Shown: positions 18,817 through 28,961, numbered from the stretch's first letter. The stretch: 64,000 nt of DNA from VRUE01 sp035318745 (GCA_035318745.1 DATHEA010000012.1:1-64000); one strand, 5' to 3'. A program made the numbers and translations. The notes: generated by a model from the sequence alone, not told the origin.

Positions 18817-18847
18817 AGATTCAATCTCTCCTTGAGTGTTGCTTGCA

Positions 18848-18876
18848 ATAGTTTTGGAAACCTAGTGCATTCTCAA
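18848..18876 (-). promoter_or_regulatory. Candidate promoter of the exported repeat gene
   Basis: Reading the minus strand, TTGAGA (18876-18871) is followed after 17 bases by AACTAT (18853-18848), about 30 bases before the ATG at 18816. The local AT richness stands out from the flanking coding DNA. Confidence 0.4.
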
Positions 18877-18903
18877 AAAGAACCCTGCAGGTGTGGCGCG
18901 CGC

Positions 18904-20385
18904 TTAGCTCTTGGCGATCTCCAGGCGGATCTCCTTGCCCTTCAGCTTCGTGCCGTCGAGGAACTCGACCGTGCGGTCGGCCTGATCGGAGTCGACCTCG
19001 ACGAAGGAGAAGCGGTGCAGGACGCGGACGTCGTGGATTGCCTCCTCGGGAAGGACGGCGCCCTCGCGCAATGCCCAGCGCAGATCCTCCTCCTCGATGC
19101 CGCTGCGCTCACCGCGGTTGACGAAAAGCTTGACCGACTTGCCGTTCTTGGGCGGCTCCTCGCCGTCGGCAGGCGAATCCTCTCTGGCGGGGGCGGACGG
19201 CTCGGCCTTGCCACCGTCGTCGCTCACCTTGGCTCGCTCGCGACGGCGCGGGCGCGGCGCGTGTTCCATCCGCTCCTCCGGGCTCTCCCACTCGCCGATC
19301 GTGGTTTTTACGTCGCGCTCGATCCGCTCGATCTCGTCGCGCTGGGCCGGCGTGACGAAGGTGATCGCCCGACCAGTCCGCCCGACCCGTCCGGTGCGGC
19401 CGATTCGGTGCACGTAGACCTCCGAGGAGGCGGGGACGTCGTAGTTGATCACGTGGGTGACGTGCTCGATGTCGAGCCCACGGGCGGCGATGTCGGTGGC
19501 GACCAGCAACCGCACCCGGTGGTCCTTGAAGGAGATCATCACGCCGTCGCGGGAGCCCTGGCTCATGTCGCCGTGCAACGCCTTTACGTCGAGGCCTTTG
19601 TCCTTGAGCGTCTTCTCCAGCTTCGAGGCGCCGATTTTGGTCCGGCAGAAGATGATCGCCTGCTCCGGTTCCTCCGTCTTCAGCAGCTCGACCAGGCGCG
19701 CCGCCTTCTCGTTCGCCGGGACCTCGACGAAGGCCTGCGCGATCGCGTCCACGGTCAGCTTTTTCGGCGTGATTTTGATCGTCGTCGGGTCGTACATATA
19801 GCTCTCGGCGAGCCGTTTGACCGGCGGCGGCATCGTCGCCGAGAAGAGCGCCGTCTGGCGCCCGCTCGGGCACATCCGCAGGATTTTCTCGACGTCCTCG
19901 ATGAAGCCGAGGTCGAGCATCTCGTCGGCCTCGTCGAGGACGATGTAGCGGGCCGCAGTGAGGACCAGCGAGCGACGCCCCATCAGGTCCATCATCCGGC
20001 CCACGGTGGCGACGACGACGTGGGCGCCGGCGCGCAGCTGCGCCTGCTGCGATTTGATCGGCGCGCCGCCGAAGACGGCGACGATCTCGACGTCGAGGTG
20101 CTCGGCATAAGCGCGCAGCGCCTGGGTCACCTGGATGCAGAGCTCGCGGGTCGGCGTGAGGACGACCGCCTGCACCTCGTCGACGGCCGGGTCGACGTAC
20201 TGGAGCAGGGGCAGGCCGAAGGCGGCCGTCTTGCCGGTCCCGGTCTGCGCCTGGCCGATCACGTCGTGGCCGGTCAGCAGCTCCGGGATCGCCTGCTCCT
20301 GGATCGGAGTGGGGTCCTCGTAGCCGAGCTCGTCCAGCGCCTGCTGGATCTCCGGCGCCAGCCCCAGGTCTTTGAAGGGGATCAC
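18904..20385 (-). CDS. DEAD-box RNA helicase with DbpA-type C-terminal domain
   Basis: 493-residue ATP-dependent RNA helicase. Q motif (DPTPIQEQAIP), I (AQTGTGKTAA), Ia (PTRELCIQV), II (DEAD), III (SAT), V (ATDIAARGLDIEHV) and VI (YVHRIGRTGRVGRTGR) are complete. After a charged, probably disordered linker (about residues 375-415) comes a DbpA/CsdA RNA-binding-type domain (KLFVNRGERSGIEEEDLRWAL...VHRF-like, KGKEIRLEIAKS). Likely role: ribosome assembly or RNA turnover. GTG at 20385 overlaps the stop of the oxidoreductase as GTGA, so the longer frame is not used. Confidence 0.93.
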   Translation of the reverse strand: MIPFKDLGLAPEIQQALDELGYEDPTPIQEQAIPELLTGHDVIGQAQTGTGKTAAFGLPLLQYVDPAVDEVQAVVLTPTRELCIQVTQALRAYAEHLDVEIVAVFGGAPIKSQQAQLRAGAHVVVATVGRMMDLMGRRSLVLTAARYIVLDEADEMLDLGFIEDVEKILRMCPSGRQTALFSATMPPPVKRLAESYMYDPTTIKITPKKLTVDAIAQAFVEVPANEKAARLVELLKTEEPEQAIIFCRTKIGASKLEKTLKDKGLDVKALHGDMSQGSRDGVMISFKDHRVRLLVATDIAARGLDIEHVTHVINYDVPASSEVYVHRIGRTGRVGRTGRAITFVTPAQRDEIERIERDVKTTIGEWESPEERMEHAPRPRRRERAKVSDDGGKAEPSAPAREDSPADGEEPPKNGKSVKLFVNRGERSGIEEEDLRWALREGAVLPEEAIHDVRVLHRFSFVEVDSDQADRTVEFLDGTKLKGKEIRLEIAKS

Positions 20386-21329
20386 TGCGACGGATCCAAG
20401 AGGAGCTTGCCGCTGGTGCGGCGGGCGATCAGGTCTTCGTGCGCGCGCGCACACTCGGAAAGCGGGTAGATCTCGCCGACGTTGACCTCGAGCTCACCGG
20501 CGGCGACCGCGCCAAGCAGCTCGGCGATCATCGGGCCGAACTGTTGAGGCCGCATAAGCAGATGGACGAGCCAGAAGCCGATAACCGCCTTGGAGCCCCG
20601 CAGCAGGGCGGCGGTGGAGACGTCGCGCTGTTCGCGCGAGGCAATGCCGAAGACGATCATGCGGCCGAGCGGGGCGAGGGCCGAGAACTCGGCGTCGAAG
20701 GCGGCGCCGCCGCTCATGTGGAGGACGGCGTCGACGCGCTCGCCGTCGTTGGCGGCGAGAATCGCCTCCTTCAGATCCTCGGCACGCGAGTCGACGGTGG
20801 CGTCGGCGCCGAGGCGCTCGACCAGCTCCCGCTTCTCCTCGCTGGAGGCGAGGCCGATCACCCTCGCTCCGGCCTTCTTGCCGAGCTGCACCGCAAGCGA
20901 GCCGGTGCCGCCGGCAGCCGCCTCGATCAGCAGCGTCTCACCGGGCTCGATCCGGGCACAGCGGCGCACCAGGGCCATTGCGGTAATGCCCTGTAAAAGA
21001 AGCGCCGCAGCCTGGTCGTCGTCGACGCCATCGGGGATCGGGATGAGCATCTGCTCGGGGACCACGACCTTCTCCGCGTAGCCACCGCCGCCGAGGAGAG
21101 CCGCGACCCGCTTTCCGTCAGCGGTGCGCCCACTCACCTCTCCACCGGGGACCAGCGGCAGCGACTGCTCAGCCAGATAGTCGTTCCGGGTCGCATGCGT
21201 ATCGGCAAAGTTGATCCCCGACCGCGCAACCTCAACCACAACCTGCCCCTCACCAGCCGCAGGCTCAGGAAGCTCAACGACCTCAAGCTTCTCCGGCCCG
21301 CCGAACTCCTGAATCTGAATCGCTTTCAC
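20382..21329 (-). CDS. Quinone oxidoreductase-like MDR protein
   Basis: 315-residue zinc-independent medium-chain dehydrogenase/reductase. The N-terminus VKAIQIQEFGGPEKLEVVELP, the GINFADTHATRNDY segment and the NADPH loop LLIEAAAGGTGSLAVQLGKKAGARVIG are diagnostic for NADPH:quinone reductase relatives. No structural-zinc cysteines. GTG at 21329 begins the conserved N-terminus; the longer frame upstream reads through a palindromic repeat and is rejected. Coupled to the DEAD-box helicase by a 4-bp overlap. Physiological substrate unknown. Confidence 0.9.
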   Translation of the reverse strand: MKAIQIQEFGGPEKLEVVELPEPAAGEGQVVVEVARSGINFADTHATRNDYLAEQSLPLVPGGEVSGRTADGKRVAALLGGGGYAEKVVVPEQMLIPIPDGVDDDQAAALLLQGITAMALVRRCARIEPGETLLIEAAAGGTGSLAVQLGKKAGARVIGLASSEEKRELVERLGADATVDSRAEDLKEAILAANDGERVDAVLHMSGGAAFDAEFSALAPLGRMIVFGIASREQRDVSTAALLRGSKAVIGFWLVHLLMRPQQFGPMIAELLGAVAAGELEVNVGEIYPLSECARAHEDLIARRTSGKLLLDPSQ

Positions 21330-21382
21330 GGCGCCGAACCATAGTCGGCCCTGGAAATAGGGGGTCGGGCGTGCCCCGGGGA

Positions 21383-21543
21383 TGCCTCGCGAAGCGGATG
21401 ACGAACTCGGAGAGATAAGAGGCCGGGTGTGCCTGGGCGAGTGCCTCGCGAAGCGGCTCCGCAGAGTGGTTCCCGCCGCGAAGCGGCCCCGACATCGTCC
21501 GCCGAAGGCGGACATAGGCACTCTCCCAGGCATACCCGGCCTC
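21383..21543. repeat. Long palindromic element between divergent genes
   Basis: Inverted arms at 21419-21445 and 21517-21543 (27 bp, 25 matching; GAGGCCGGGT...GAGTGCC against its complement) enclose a 71-base centre packed with smaller hairpins (for example GTCCGCCGAAGGCGGAC). A 15-bp direct repeat, TGCCTCGCGAAGCGG, occurs at 21383-21397 and 21442-21456. The element fills the region between the divergent oxidoreductase and PfkB genes, so it overlaps their promoter space. Confidence 0.85.
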
Positions 21544-21558
21544 TATAACCTGCGGCCC

Positions 21559-22482
<924 letters not shown>

Positions 22483-22533
22483 GACGGGGCCCTGAACGAG
22501 TCGAAACGTCCGAACTGCGAAAATGTCGCCTCG

Positions 22534-23883
22534 ATGGCAGGCGACTCCCTCAGCGTCACCGACAGCCGCACCGGCAAGACCTACGAGCTGCCGATCACCG
22601 ACGGCACGGTCCGCGCCATGGATCTGCGCCAGGTCAAAGTCGACGAGGACGAATTCGGGATGCTGGCCTATGACCCGGCCTTCACCAACACGGCCTCCTG
22701 CCGCTCGGCGATCACCTACATCGACGGCGAGGCCGGGATCCTCGAACACCGTGGCTACTCGATCGAGCAGCTCTGCGATCGGTCGAGCTTCCTCGAGGTC
22801 GCCTATCTACTGATCTTCGGCGAGCTGCCGACCGGGCCCCAGCTCGACCGCTGGACCTACGACATCGTCCACCACACCTTCGTCCACGAGGACCTCAAGC
22901 AGTTCTTCGAGGGCTTCCGCTACGACGCCCACCCGATGGGGATGCTGCTGGCAGGAGTGGGAGCGCTCTCGACCTTCTACCCGGACGCCAAGGCCACCGA
23001 GGATCCCGAAGAGCGCTATATGGCGGCGGTGCGGCTGATCGCCAAGGTGCCAACGCTGGCCGCGTTCTCCTACCGCCACAACATGGGCCTGCCCTACGTC
23101 TACCCGGACAATGACCTCAACTTCGCCGAGAACTTCCTCTCGATGATGTTCAAGAAGACCGAAGCCAAGCACGTGCCCAAGCCGGCCCTCTCGAAGGCGC
23201 TCGACGTGCTCTTCATCCTCCACGCCGACCACGAACAGAACTGCTCGACCAACGCCGTGCGCGGCGTCGGCTCATCCGACGTCGACCCCTACTCGGCGGT
23301 GGCGGCCGGGGTCGCGGCGCTCTACGGGCCGCTGCACGGCGGCGCCAACGAGGCGGTGCTGCGGATGCTGCGACGGATCGGCTCGGTCGACAACATTCCC
23401 GGCTTCCTCGAGCGGGTGAAGAACCGCGAAGAGAAACTGATGGGCTTCGGCCACCGCGTCTACAAGAACTACGACCCGCGGGCGCGGATCATCCAGCAGC
23501 ACATGGAGGAGGTCTTCGAGGCAACCGAATACAACGCGATCGTCGAGATCGCCCGCGAGCTGGAGAAGCAGGCGCTCGACGACGAGTACTTCACCTCGCG
23601 CAAGCTCTATCCCAACGTCGACTACTACTCGGGGATCATCTACGAGGCGCTGGAGATCCCGGCCGAGATGTTCACCGTGATCTTCGCGATCCCGCGCACC
23701 GCCGGCTGGGTGGCTCAGTGGATGGAGATGAAGGACGACCCCGAGCAGAAGATCGCCCGGCCGCGGCAGATCTACACCGGTCACCGTAAGCGCGAGTACG
23801 TTGCCATCGATGACCGGGACGGGCCGGAGAAAATCGTCGGTCCGCCGGCGCGTCGGCCGAAACGGCCACGGCGCGGCGCCTGA
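22534..23883 (+). CDS. gltA: Citrate synthase
   Basis: 449-residue citrate synthase condensing acetyl-CoA and oxaloacetate. Conserved blocks are CRSAITYIDGEAGILEHRGYSIEQL, LHADHEQNCSTNAVRGVGSS, LYGPLHGGANEAVLRML (catalytic His), MGFGHRVYKNYDPRA (second His) and the C-terminal EIPAEMFTVIFAIPRTAGWVAQWME region. C-terminus is basic and Pro-rich. ATG 22534; an out-of-frame ATG 11 bases earlier is not used. Together with aconitase and OdhA further on it covers three TCA steps. Confidence 0.96.
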   Translation: MAGDSLSVTDSRTGKTYELPITDGTVRAMDLRQVKVDEDEFGMLAYDPAFTNTASCRSAITYIDGEAGILEHRGYSIEQLCDRSSFLEVAYLLIFGELPTGPQLDRWTYDIVHHTFVHEDLKQFFEGFRYDAHPMGMLLAGVGALSTFYPDAKATEDPEERYMAAVRLIAKVPTLAAFSYRHNMGLPYVYPDNDLNFAENFLSMMFKKTEAKHVPKPALSKALDVLFILHADHEQNCSTNAVRGVGSSDVDPYSAVAAGVAALYGPLHGGANEAVLRMLRRIGSVDNIPGFLERVKNREEKLMGFGHRVYKNYDPRARIIQQHMEEVFEATEYNAIVEIARELEKQALDDEYFTSRKLYPNVDYYSGIIYEALEIPAEMFTVIFAIPRTAGWVAQWMEMKDDPEQKIARPRQIYTGHRKREYVAIDDRDGPEKIVGPPARRPKRPRRGA

Positions 23884-23913
23884 GCGTTCCTACCGCTCGC
23901 GTACGCTTGCGGC

Positions 23914-24267
23914 GTGTCTCGCTGGAAGCTGACGATCAGACACGGATCCGATGTCGAGCGTGAAAGCTTCGACGACTTGGATGCCGCTATCGCCACGATG
24001 CGGAAGCGGGCTTTGGCCATTCGAGCCGAGGGACCGGCCAAGTCGATTTCCTCACTGCGGGACTTTGCGCCCGAGCAGCAGGTTCACGCCCGGCTGCAAC
24101 TGACCGGGAAGGGCTTGCTGCACAAGCCGGTCGCCGGTGTCGACGTGCGCGGGGACGGCACGTTCATGCCCTTCCGGGGCGGGGTGACCCGAGAAGAGCT
24201 CGACCCGACCAAGCACGAGACGCCATTCGACGCGGTTCGCGAGACTCTGGAGCAGAGCGCCCGATGA
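23914..24267 (+). CDS. Conserved hypothetical protein
   Basis: 117 residues, unrecognised. N-terminus (SRWKLTIRHGSDVERESFDDLDAAI) suggests a small alpha/beta fold, and the C-terminal half contains VDVRGDGTFMPFRGG and an acidic/Pro end. No signal peptide or membrane helix. GTG start; its stop overlaps the next ORF as ATGA, so the two are co-expressed. Confidence 0.65.
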   Translation: MSRWKLTIRHGSDVERESFDDLDAAIATMRKRALAIRAEGPAKSISSLRDFAPEQQVHARLQLTGKGLLHKPVAGVDVRGDGTFMPFRGGVTREELDPTKHETPFDAVRETLEQSAR

Positions 24268-24578
24268 GCGAAGCCGAAACCGAGATCCCCAAGGGGAGTT
24301 ACGCCGCCGGCCGGCGCGTGAAGCTGCCGGCAGGCGCCGAAGCCCCATACGTCATCTTCATCAACGGCGTCGAGCAGCGCGAGGAGGTCGACTACAACGT
24401 CCGCGCCGGCGAGATCGTCTTCACCCGCGAAATCGTCAAGGAGAAAGTCGGGACCGGCCGTTGGCTGGCGATGTACCTCGGCCTCTTCGGCACCTACCGC
24501 AAGAACGAGACGATCGACCTGCAGTTCCAGCGCAACGGCAAAACCGAGCTGCTCTCGGACCTGCCGGTCGGTTCCTGA
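24264..24578 (+). CDS. Conserved hypothetical protein
   Basis: 104 residues, beta-rich with no recognised family: YVIFINGVEQREEVDYNVRAGEIVFTREI, then a short hydrophobic helix (GRWLAMYLGLFGTY) and IDLQFQRNGKTELLSDLPV. Coupled by a 4-bp overlap to the preceding hypothetical gene and convergent with the DPPR synthase gene. No function assigned. Confidence 0.68.
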   Translation: MSEAETEIPKGSYAAGRRVKLPAGAEAPYVIFINGVEQREEVDYNVRAGEIVFTREIVKEKVGTGRWLAMYLGLFGTYRKNETIDLQFQRNGKTELLSDLPVGS

Positions 24579-24585
24579 GCCGCCG

Positions 24586-25530
24586 TTACTTGAAGATATA
24601 GAGCAGCGCGAAGGCGGTCACGACCCAGATCGCCCCCGCGACGATAATTCCCTTGTCCTCGGCGACCATCGCTGCGGTGGAGCGATCGTCGGCGCGGTCG
24701 TAGATCAGGTAGAGGTAGCGGAAGATGAAGTAGACGACCGGAGGGATGGTCCACATCATCTTGTTGCCGATGATCGGTGAGTTGATCGCGTAGATCGAGT
24801 AGCTGATCACGGTCCCGGTGGTGACCATGGCGACCATCTGGTCGAGGAAGGGCAGTGAGTAGTGCTCGAGCACGGGGCGGCTGCTGGTGCCCTGGTGCAG
24901 CTCGGAGACAGCCTCCTGGCGCCGCTTGGTGACGCCAAGGAAGAGGGCGACCATGCCGGTACAGAGCAGCAGCCATTCGGAGGCGTGGGCGTCAACGGCG
25001 ACTGCACCAGCGGCCACGCGCAGGATAAACAGCCCGGCGAGCGTCATCACGTCGACGATCACGATCTGCTTGAGGCCGAGGCTGTAGGCCACCTGGGCGA
25101 TCCCGTAGCCGACGACCATCAGGCCGACCTGCCAGTTGACGGTGGCGAAAGCGAGCGCGATCGCGGCGAGTGCCAGCAGCGGCGCGATCGTCATCGCTGC
25201 CCGCTCCGAGAGCTCGCCAGCAGCCAGGGGGCGGAAGCGCTTCTTCGGGTGCTTGCGGTCGAGCTCGATGTCGACCAGATCGTTGACGTAGTAGCCGGCG
25301 CTGGAGATCCCGCAGAAGGCGACAAAGGTGAGGAACGCCTCCAGCACATCGTGGGGCTGGTTGAACTTGCCGGAGAAGAGCAGGCCGGCAAAGACGAAGG
25401 TGTTCTTGATCCACTCCTGCGGCCGCCCGGTCTTGATCGCCGCCCGCAACGGCGATCGCCGCGGCACGACCGGATTCGCCGCAGCGGCGTCGGTAGGGAT
25501 CGTCGGATGCTCTGAGGTGATGGTTTCCAT
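24586..25530 (-). CDS. Decaprenyl-phosphate phosphoribosyltransferase (UbiA family)
   Basis: 314-residue membrane prenyltransferase-fold enzyme with about eight to nine helices. The first Asp-rich motif NDLVDIELDRKHPKKRFRPLAAG is the version seen in DPPR synthase (Rv3806c type), which transfers phosphoribose from PRPP to decaprenyl phosphate, the first committed step to decaprenyl-phosphoryl-arabinose. The second motif region is YSLGLKQIVIVDVMTLAGLF. This would imply arabinose or ribose in the envelope; no DprE1/DprE2 pair is in view. Chain length of the prenyl donor is not readable from sequence. Confidence 0.9.
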   Translation of the reverse strand: METITSEHPTIPTDAAAANPVVPRRSPLRAAIKTGRPQEWIKNTFVFAGLLFSGKFNQPHDVLEAFLTFVAFCGISSAGYYVNDLVDIELDRKHPKKRFRPLAAGELSERAAMTIAPLLALAAIALAFATVNWQVGLMVVGYGIAQVAYSLGLKQIVIVDVMTLAGLFILRVAAGAVAVDAHASEWLLLCTGMVALFLGVTKRRQEAVSELHQGTSSRPVLEHYSLPFLDQMVAMVTTGTVISYSIYAINSPIIGNKMMWTIPPVVYFIFRYLYLIYDRADDRSTAAMVAEDKGIIVAGAIWVVTAFALLYIFK

Positions 25531-25607
25531 CGTGGAACGCCCGGGTGAAGCGGGATAAGCCGCTTATCGGTCGCGACAGGGTAGCGCCGCTGGGCGGTCG
25601 TTCCTCG

Positions 25608-27224
25608 CTATGGATCGATCAGCACGCCTGGGTTCAGGATCGCGCCCGGATCGAGCTCCGCCTTGGCGGCACGCAGCGCGGCCGCGAACGGCGCCGGACG
25701 CTGACGGTCATACCAGGGGCGATGATCGCGACCGACCGCGTGGTGGTGGGTGATCGTGCCGCCGCCTTCGATCACAGCCTCCGCCGCAGCCGCCTTGATC
25801 TCGTCCCACTGCTCGACCTCGCCGCCGCGCTTTGCCGGCGCCATCACGGTGAAGTAGGGCGCAGGTCCGTCAGGGTAGACGTGGGTGAAGCGGCAGCTGA
25901 TCCGTGGCGCGCCGGGCCCTCGCGCCGGGACGCCACAAACCTCAGCCACCCTCGTCCGCACCAGCGCCATCACGCCTCCGTGGAACGCCTCGAAGCGGTC
26001 CCAGGTGATTGCCGTCTCGAAGGTCTCGGAAAGGACGCCGCAGGCGACGAAGGTGTCGCGCAGGTAGGGGGCGAGGAGGAAGGCACTGCGCCAGGCGCCA
26101 ACGGCGCCCGAACCCTCGCTGTCACCCTCGCCGCTGCCGCGCACCTCACCCGGCACGCCGCCGTGCTCGCGGGCTATGGCCAGGGCCTGGCTCATCGGCT
26201 CATCGCAAGGATGGTGGGCCGACTCGAAGCCGAGCACCAGCAGGCTCTTCTTGCCGCTGCCGGCGCCGGTCATACCCGCCTCCGTCGCATCGAGCAGGCG
26301 GCAGTTGCTCGGGTACAAGCCCGACTGCGATATCCCCCGCACGGCGCCCGCCGCTCCCAGGAAGTCCTCGAACTCAACCCCGCAGGAGGCTTTGAACTGC
26401 GGACGCGGCCGCACCCGCATCCAGGCCTCGCCGACCACGCCGAGGATTCCCTCCGAGCCGATCAGCGCCCGGTCGGGTGACGGGCCGGCCCCCGAACCCG
26501 GCAACCGACGGCTCTCCCAGAGCCCGCGCGGGGTGATCGCCCGCACCGACTCGACCAGGTCGTCGATGTGGGTGTAGAGGGTGGCGAAGTGCCCGCCGGC
26601 CCGGGTGGCGATCCAGCCACCCAGGGTCGAGTACTCGAACGATTGGGGGAAATGGCGCAGGGTCAGCCCATGCTCGCGCAGCTGGTCCTCCAACCCCGGT
26701 CCCGTGGCCCCAGCCTGGATCCGAGCCGCCATCGACTCCGCATCCACCTCCAGCACCCGGTCCAGCCGGCGCAGATCGAGCGAGACGAAGGGGCGATCTC
26801 CAAGGCGACCCTCGATCCCCCCGACCACACTCGTCCCACCGCCAAAAGGAATGACCGCAGCGCCCTCGGACTCGGCCCAGCTGAGCACAGTCTCGATCTC
26901 AGACTCATCCTGAGGCAGCGCCACCAGATCAGGCGGATTCCCGAATTCCCCCCGAAACCCCCGCACGACATCCCGATAAGCCTTCCCCAGCGCCCGACTG
27001 ACCCGCTCGTACTTCTCATCCGTGAACAGATCCCCAAGCCCACTCGGCACTTTCAACCGCGGCGCCCGAACCTCGACTGCGTCTAGAGGCACAGCCTTCT
27101 CGGGCTCGCCCCCAAACCCCAGCCGCTCCCGAATCCCCGCGGCAGCCTCCACCAGCTCCTTCTCAGAAGGCGCCTGATCCGCGTAGCCCCACCCCCAGTG
27201 CTTGAGCCTGCGCTCATCTCCCAT
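25608..27224 (-). CDS. FAD-binding oxidase of the alkylglycerone-phosphate synthase type
   Basis: 538-residue VAO/PCMH-fold flavoprotein. FAD-binding segment is VIPFGGGTSVVGGIEGR, followed by LRHFPQSFEYSTLGGWIATRAGGH and ALIGSEGILGVV. The C-terminal ITHHHAVGRDHRPWY is the His-rich catalytic motif of alkyldihydroxyacetone-phosphate synthase, an ether-lipid enzyme that swaps an acyl for an alkyl chain. N-terminal GDERRLKHWGWGY is typical of this group. Bacterial members are not always shown to make ether lipids. It lies 77 bp upstream of the DPPR synthase gene, in the same direction. A fatty acyl reductase that could supply fatty alcohol is encoded 2 kb away. Confidence 0.9.
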   Translation of the reverse strand: MGDERRLKHWGWGYADQAPSEKELVEAAAGIRERLGFGGEPEKAVPLDAVEVRAPRLKVPSGLGDLFTDEKYERVSRALGKAYRDVVRGFRGEFGNPPDLVALPQDESEIETVLSWAESEGAAVIPFGGGTSVVGGIEGRLGDRPFVSLDLRRLDRVLEVDAESMAARIQAGATGPGLEDQLREHGLTLRHFPQSFEYSTLGGWIATRAGGHFATLYTHIDDLVESVRAITPRGLWESRRLPGSGAGPSPDRALIGSEGILGVVGEAWMRVRPRPQFKASCGVEFEDFLGAAGAVRGISQSGLYPSNCRLLDATEAGMTGAGSGKKSLLVLGFESAHHPCDEPMSQALAIAREHGGVPGEVRGSGEGDSEGSGAVGAWRSAFLLAPYLRDTFVACGVLSETFETAITWDRFEAFHGGVMALVRTRVAEVCGVPARGPGAPRISCRFTHVYPDGPAPYFTVMAPAKRGGEVEQWDEIKAAAAEAVIEGGGTITHHHAVGRDHRPWYDRQRPAPFAAALRAAKAELDPGAILNPGVLIDP

Positions 27225-27267
27225 GGCAATCAGTCCTCAGCGGGTCGAAAAGAGTCTTTTTGGGGAT

Positions 27268-27317
27268 ATATGGCAAACTTGTTTTGACATAGAATGGAAA
27301 GAACAAGTTTGCCATAT
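27268..27317. promoter_or_regulatory. Perfect 16-bp inverted repeat spanning the start of the AlbA_2 gene
   Basis: ATATGGCAAACTTGTT (27268-27283) is exactly complementary to 27302-27317, with an 18-base centre that includes TTGACA and the ATG at 27294. The site lies across the transcription or translation start, as expected for an autoregulatory operator or an mRNA hairpin. The region is AT-rich compared with its surroundings. Confidence 0.7.
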
Positions 27318-28934
27318 CCGCCATTTCATCCCAGAAGATCGGATCTTCGCCTGGCTCTCGATCCCGCAGACTTCAAACGTGAGTTCCCCAATGAGAGCAA
27401 GTACGTCGAGTTCAAGAGAGGGATCGGTAACGACAGTTTCAAGGATACGGTGGTCTCGTTTTCCAACGCCGACGGAGGGGTGATCCTCGTTGGTGTCGAG
27501 GACGACGGGACTATCGTCGGCAAAAAGCTGGACGCAGGCACCGAAGACGCTATCCACGAGGCGATCCGCAACGTCCGCGACCCCGGCCGCTACTCGCTCC
27601 ATGAGCTCTCGGTGGGCGGTCGACCTATCGTCGCTGTCTCGGTGGATCGCCGCCACGAAGGTTTCTCCCAAACCTCCGGGGCTGTGGTCAAGGTCAGGAA
27701 GGGGACTCGCGACGAATCTCTTTTTGGGACCGAGCTGCAGCGCTTCGTAACCCGGGGCTCTGCCAAGCGCTACGAGCTGAACCCCACGGAACTGCCAGTG
27801 GGCGCTGTGGACCCGGAGCGGCTTGCGGAAATACAGACCGCCTTCGAGTGGCGCTCCAACGAGGTGCAAGACCGACTGGAAGAGGCAAGACTGGTGGCGG
27901 AGGGCCATCTAACTGTCTCCGGCGCCATGTGCCTCGTCGCCGATCCCTCGACAGCCCTAGGAAAGGTTTACGTGGAGCTCCTCCGTTTCCGCGGAGACGA
28001 TTCCGCTGACTACGACCTCCGGATCGAGTTCCGTGGATCCGCTCAAGAGCAAATTCGAAATGCAGCCGCCCGGATCTTGGAGGAGGTGGGTACGGAGCTC
28101 GTCGTCCTAGGGATTCGGCGATACGACCTGCCGCGACTACCGAGGGAAGTGATTCGCGAGGGGATGGCAAACGCCGTAGCGCATCGTGACTACGAGCTGG
28201 ATCGGACTCCCATCAAGGTTGAAATCCGGCCCTCCTCAGTGGTCATCCGGTCCCCCGGTCGGCTCCTCGAGCCGGTCACGGTTGAGAATATGCGAGAAAC
28301 CAACGCCGCTCGCAATGTGCAGCTCATTCGCGTGCTTCGCCGTCTAGATCTCGCAGAGGACGAGGGAAGGGGCGTTGACCTCATGGAAGACGAAATGGCG
28401 GAGGAAATGCTCGATCCCCCGCGCTTCGAGGAGTTCGACCATGGGGTGCGTGTCACGCTACCGCTGCGCAGCGCCGTGGCGCCGGCCGAGCGCGCTTGGA
28501 TCAAGGAGCTTGAGCACAGGGGCAGCCTGCGCGCAGCCGATCGACTCCTTCTCGTACACGCAGCCCGCGGCGAGGCGCTCACCAATGCCAAGGCGCGTGA
28601 GATCTTGCAGGTGGACCGCGACCTCGCCCGGGAAGCGCTGCAACGCCTCCGAGGCGCCGGATTCGTTAGGCAAAAGGGGCAACGAGGTGGGGCCACTTAT
28701 CACCTGGAGGGGTCACTCGCCCCGCCAGCTGGACTCCGCCTGGACAGGGACGAATTGGCCGCAGCAATCGAGGCCATGGCGGCCGAACGACCGATCACGA
28801 ATGCCATGGTCAGAGATGTAACCGGCCTTGGGAGAGGCGAAGTGAAGTATCTGCTCAAGCGCCTGGTGGACGAAGGTCGTCTCGTCAAGGTCGGCGAGCG
28901 GCGCGGTACTCGCTATCGCCTTCCCAGCTACTAA
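27294..28934 (+). CDS. AlbA_2/HATPase_c_4 transcriptional regulator-like protein
   Basis: 546-residue protein. N-terminal AlbA_2 nucleic-acid-binding domain: SKYVEFKRGIGNDSFKDTVVSFSNADGGVILVGVEDDG. A central ATP-binding domain has VIREGMANAVAHRDYE (N-box) and VVIRSPGRLLEPV. C-terminal winged-helix segments (TNAKAREILQVDRDLAREALQRL, then TNAMVRDVTGLGRGEVKYLLKRLVDEG) follow. Such proteins are putative transcription regulators, some associated with mobile or defence loci. Base composition is visibly less GC-rich than the neighbours, hinting at transfer. ATG 27294 lies in the loop of a 16-bp inverted repeat. Confidence 0.85.
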   Translation: MERTSLPYPPFHPRRSDLRLALDPADFKREFPNESKYVEFKRGIGNDSFKDTVVSFSNADGGVILVGVEDDGTIVGKKLDAGTEDAIHEAIRNVRDPGRYSLHELSVGGRPIVAVSVDRRHEGFSQTSGAVVKVRKGTRDESLFGTELQRFVTRGSAKRYELNPTELPVGAVDPERLAEIQTAFEWRSNEVQDRLEEARLVAEGHLTVSGAMCLVADPSTALGKVYVELLRFRGDDSADYDLRIEFRGSAQEQIRNAAARILEEVGTELVVLGIRRYDLPRLPREVIREGMANAVAHRDYELDRTPIKVEIRPSSVVIRSPGRLLEPVTVENMRETNAARNVQLIRVLRRLDLAEDEGRGVDLMEDEMAEEMLDPPRFEEFDHGVRVTLPLRSAVAPAERAWIKELEHRGSLRAADRLLLVHAARGEALTNAKAREILQVDRDLAREALQRLRGAGFVRQKGQRGGATYHLEGSLAPPAGLRLDRDELAAAIEAMAAERPITNAMVRDVTGLGRGEVKYLLKRLVDEGRLVKVGERRGTRYRLPSY

Positions 28935-28961
28935 GCCGCTGCGCCGTCCTCAGCAGGGGCG

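Noticed and set aside
18229..20469. 746-residue plus-strand open frame
   Set aside because: Antisense to the exported repeat protein and DEAD-box helicase; composition is a reversed shadow.
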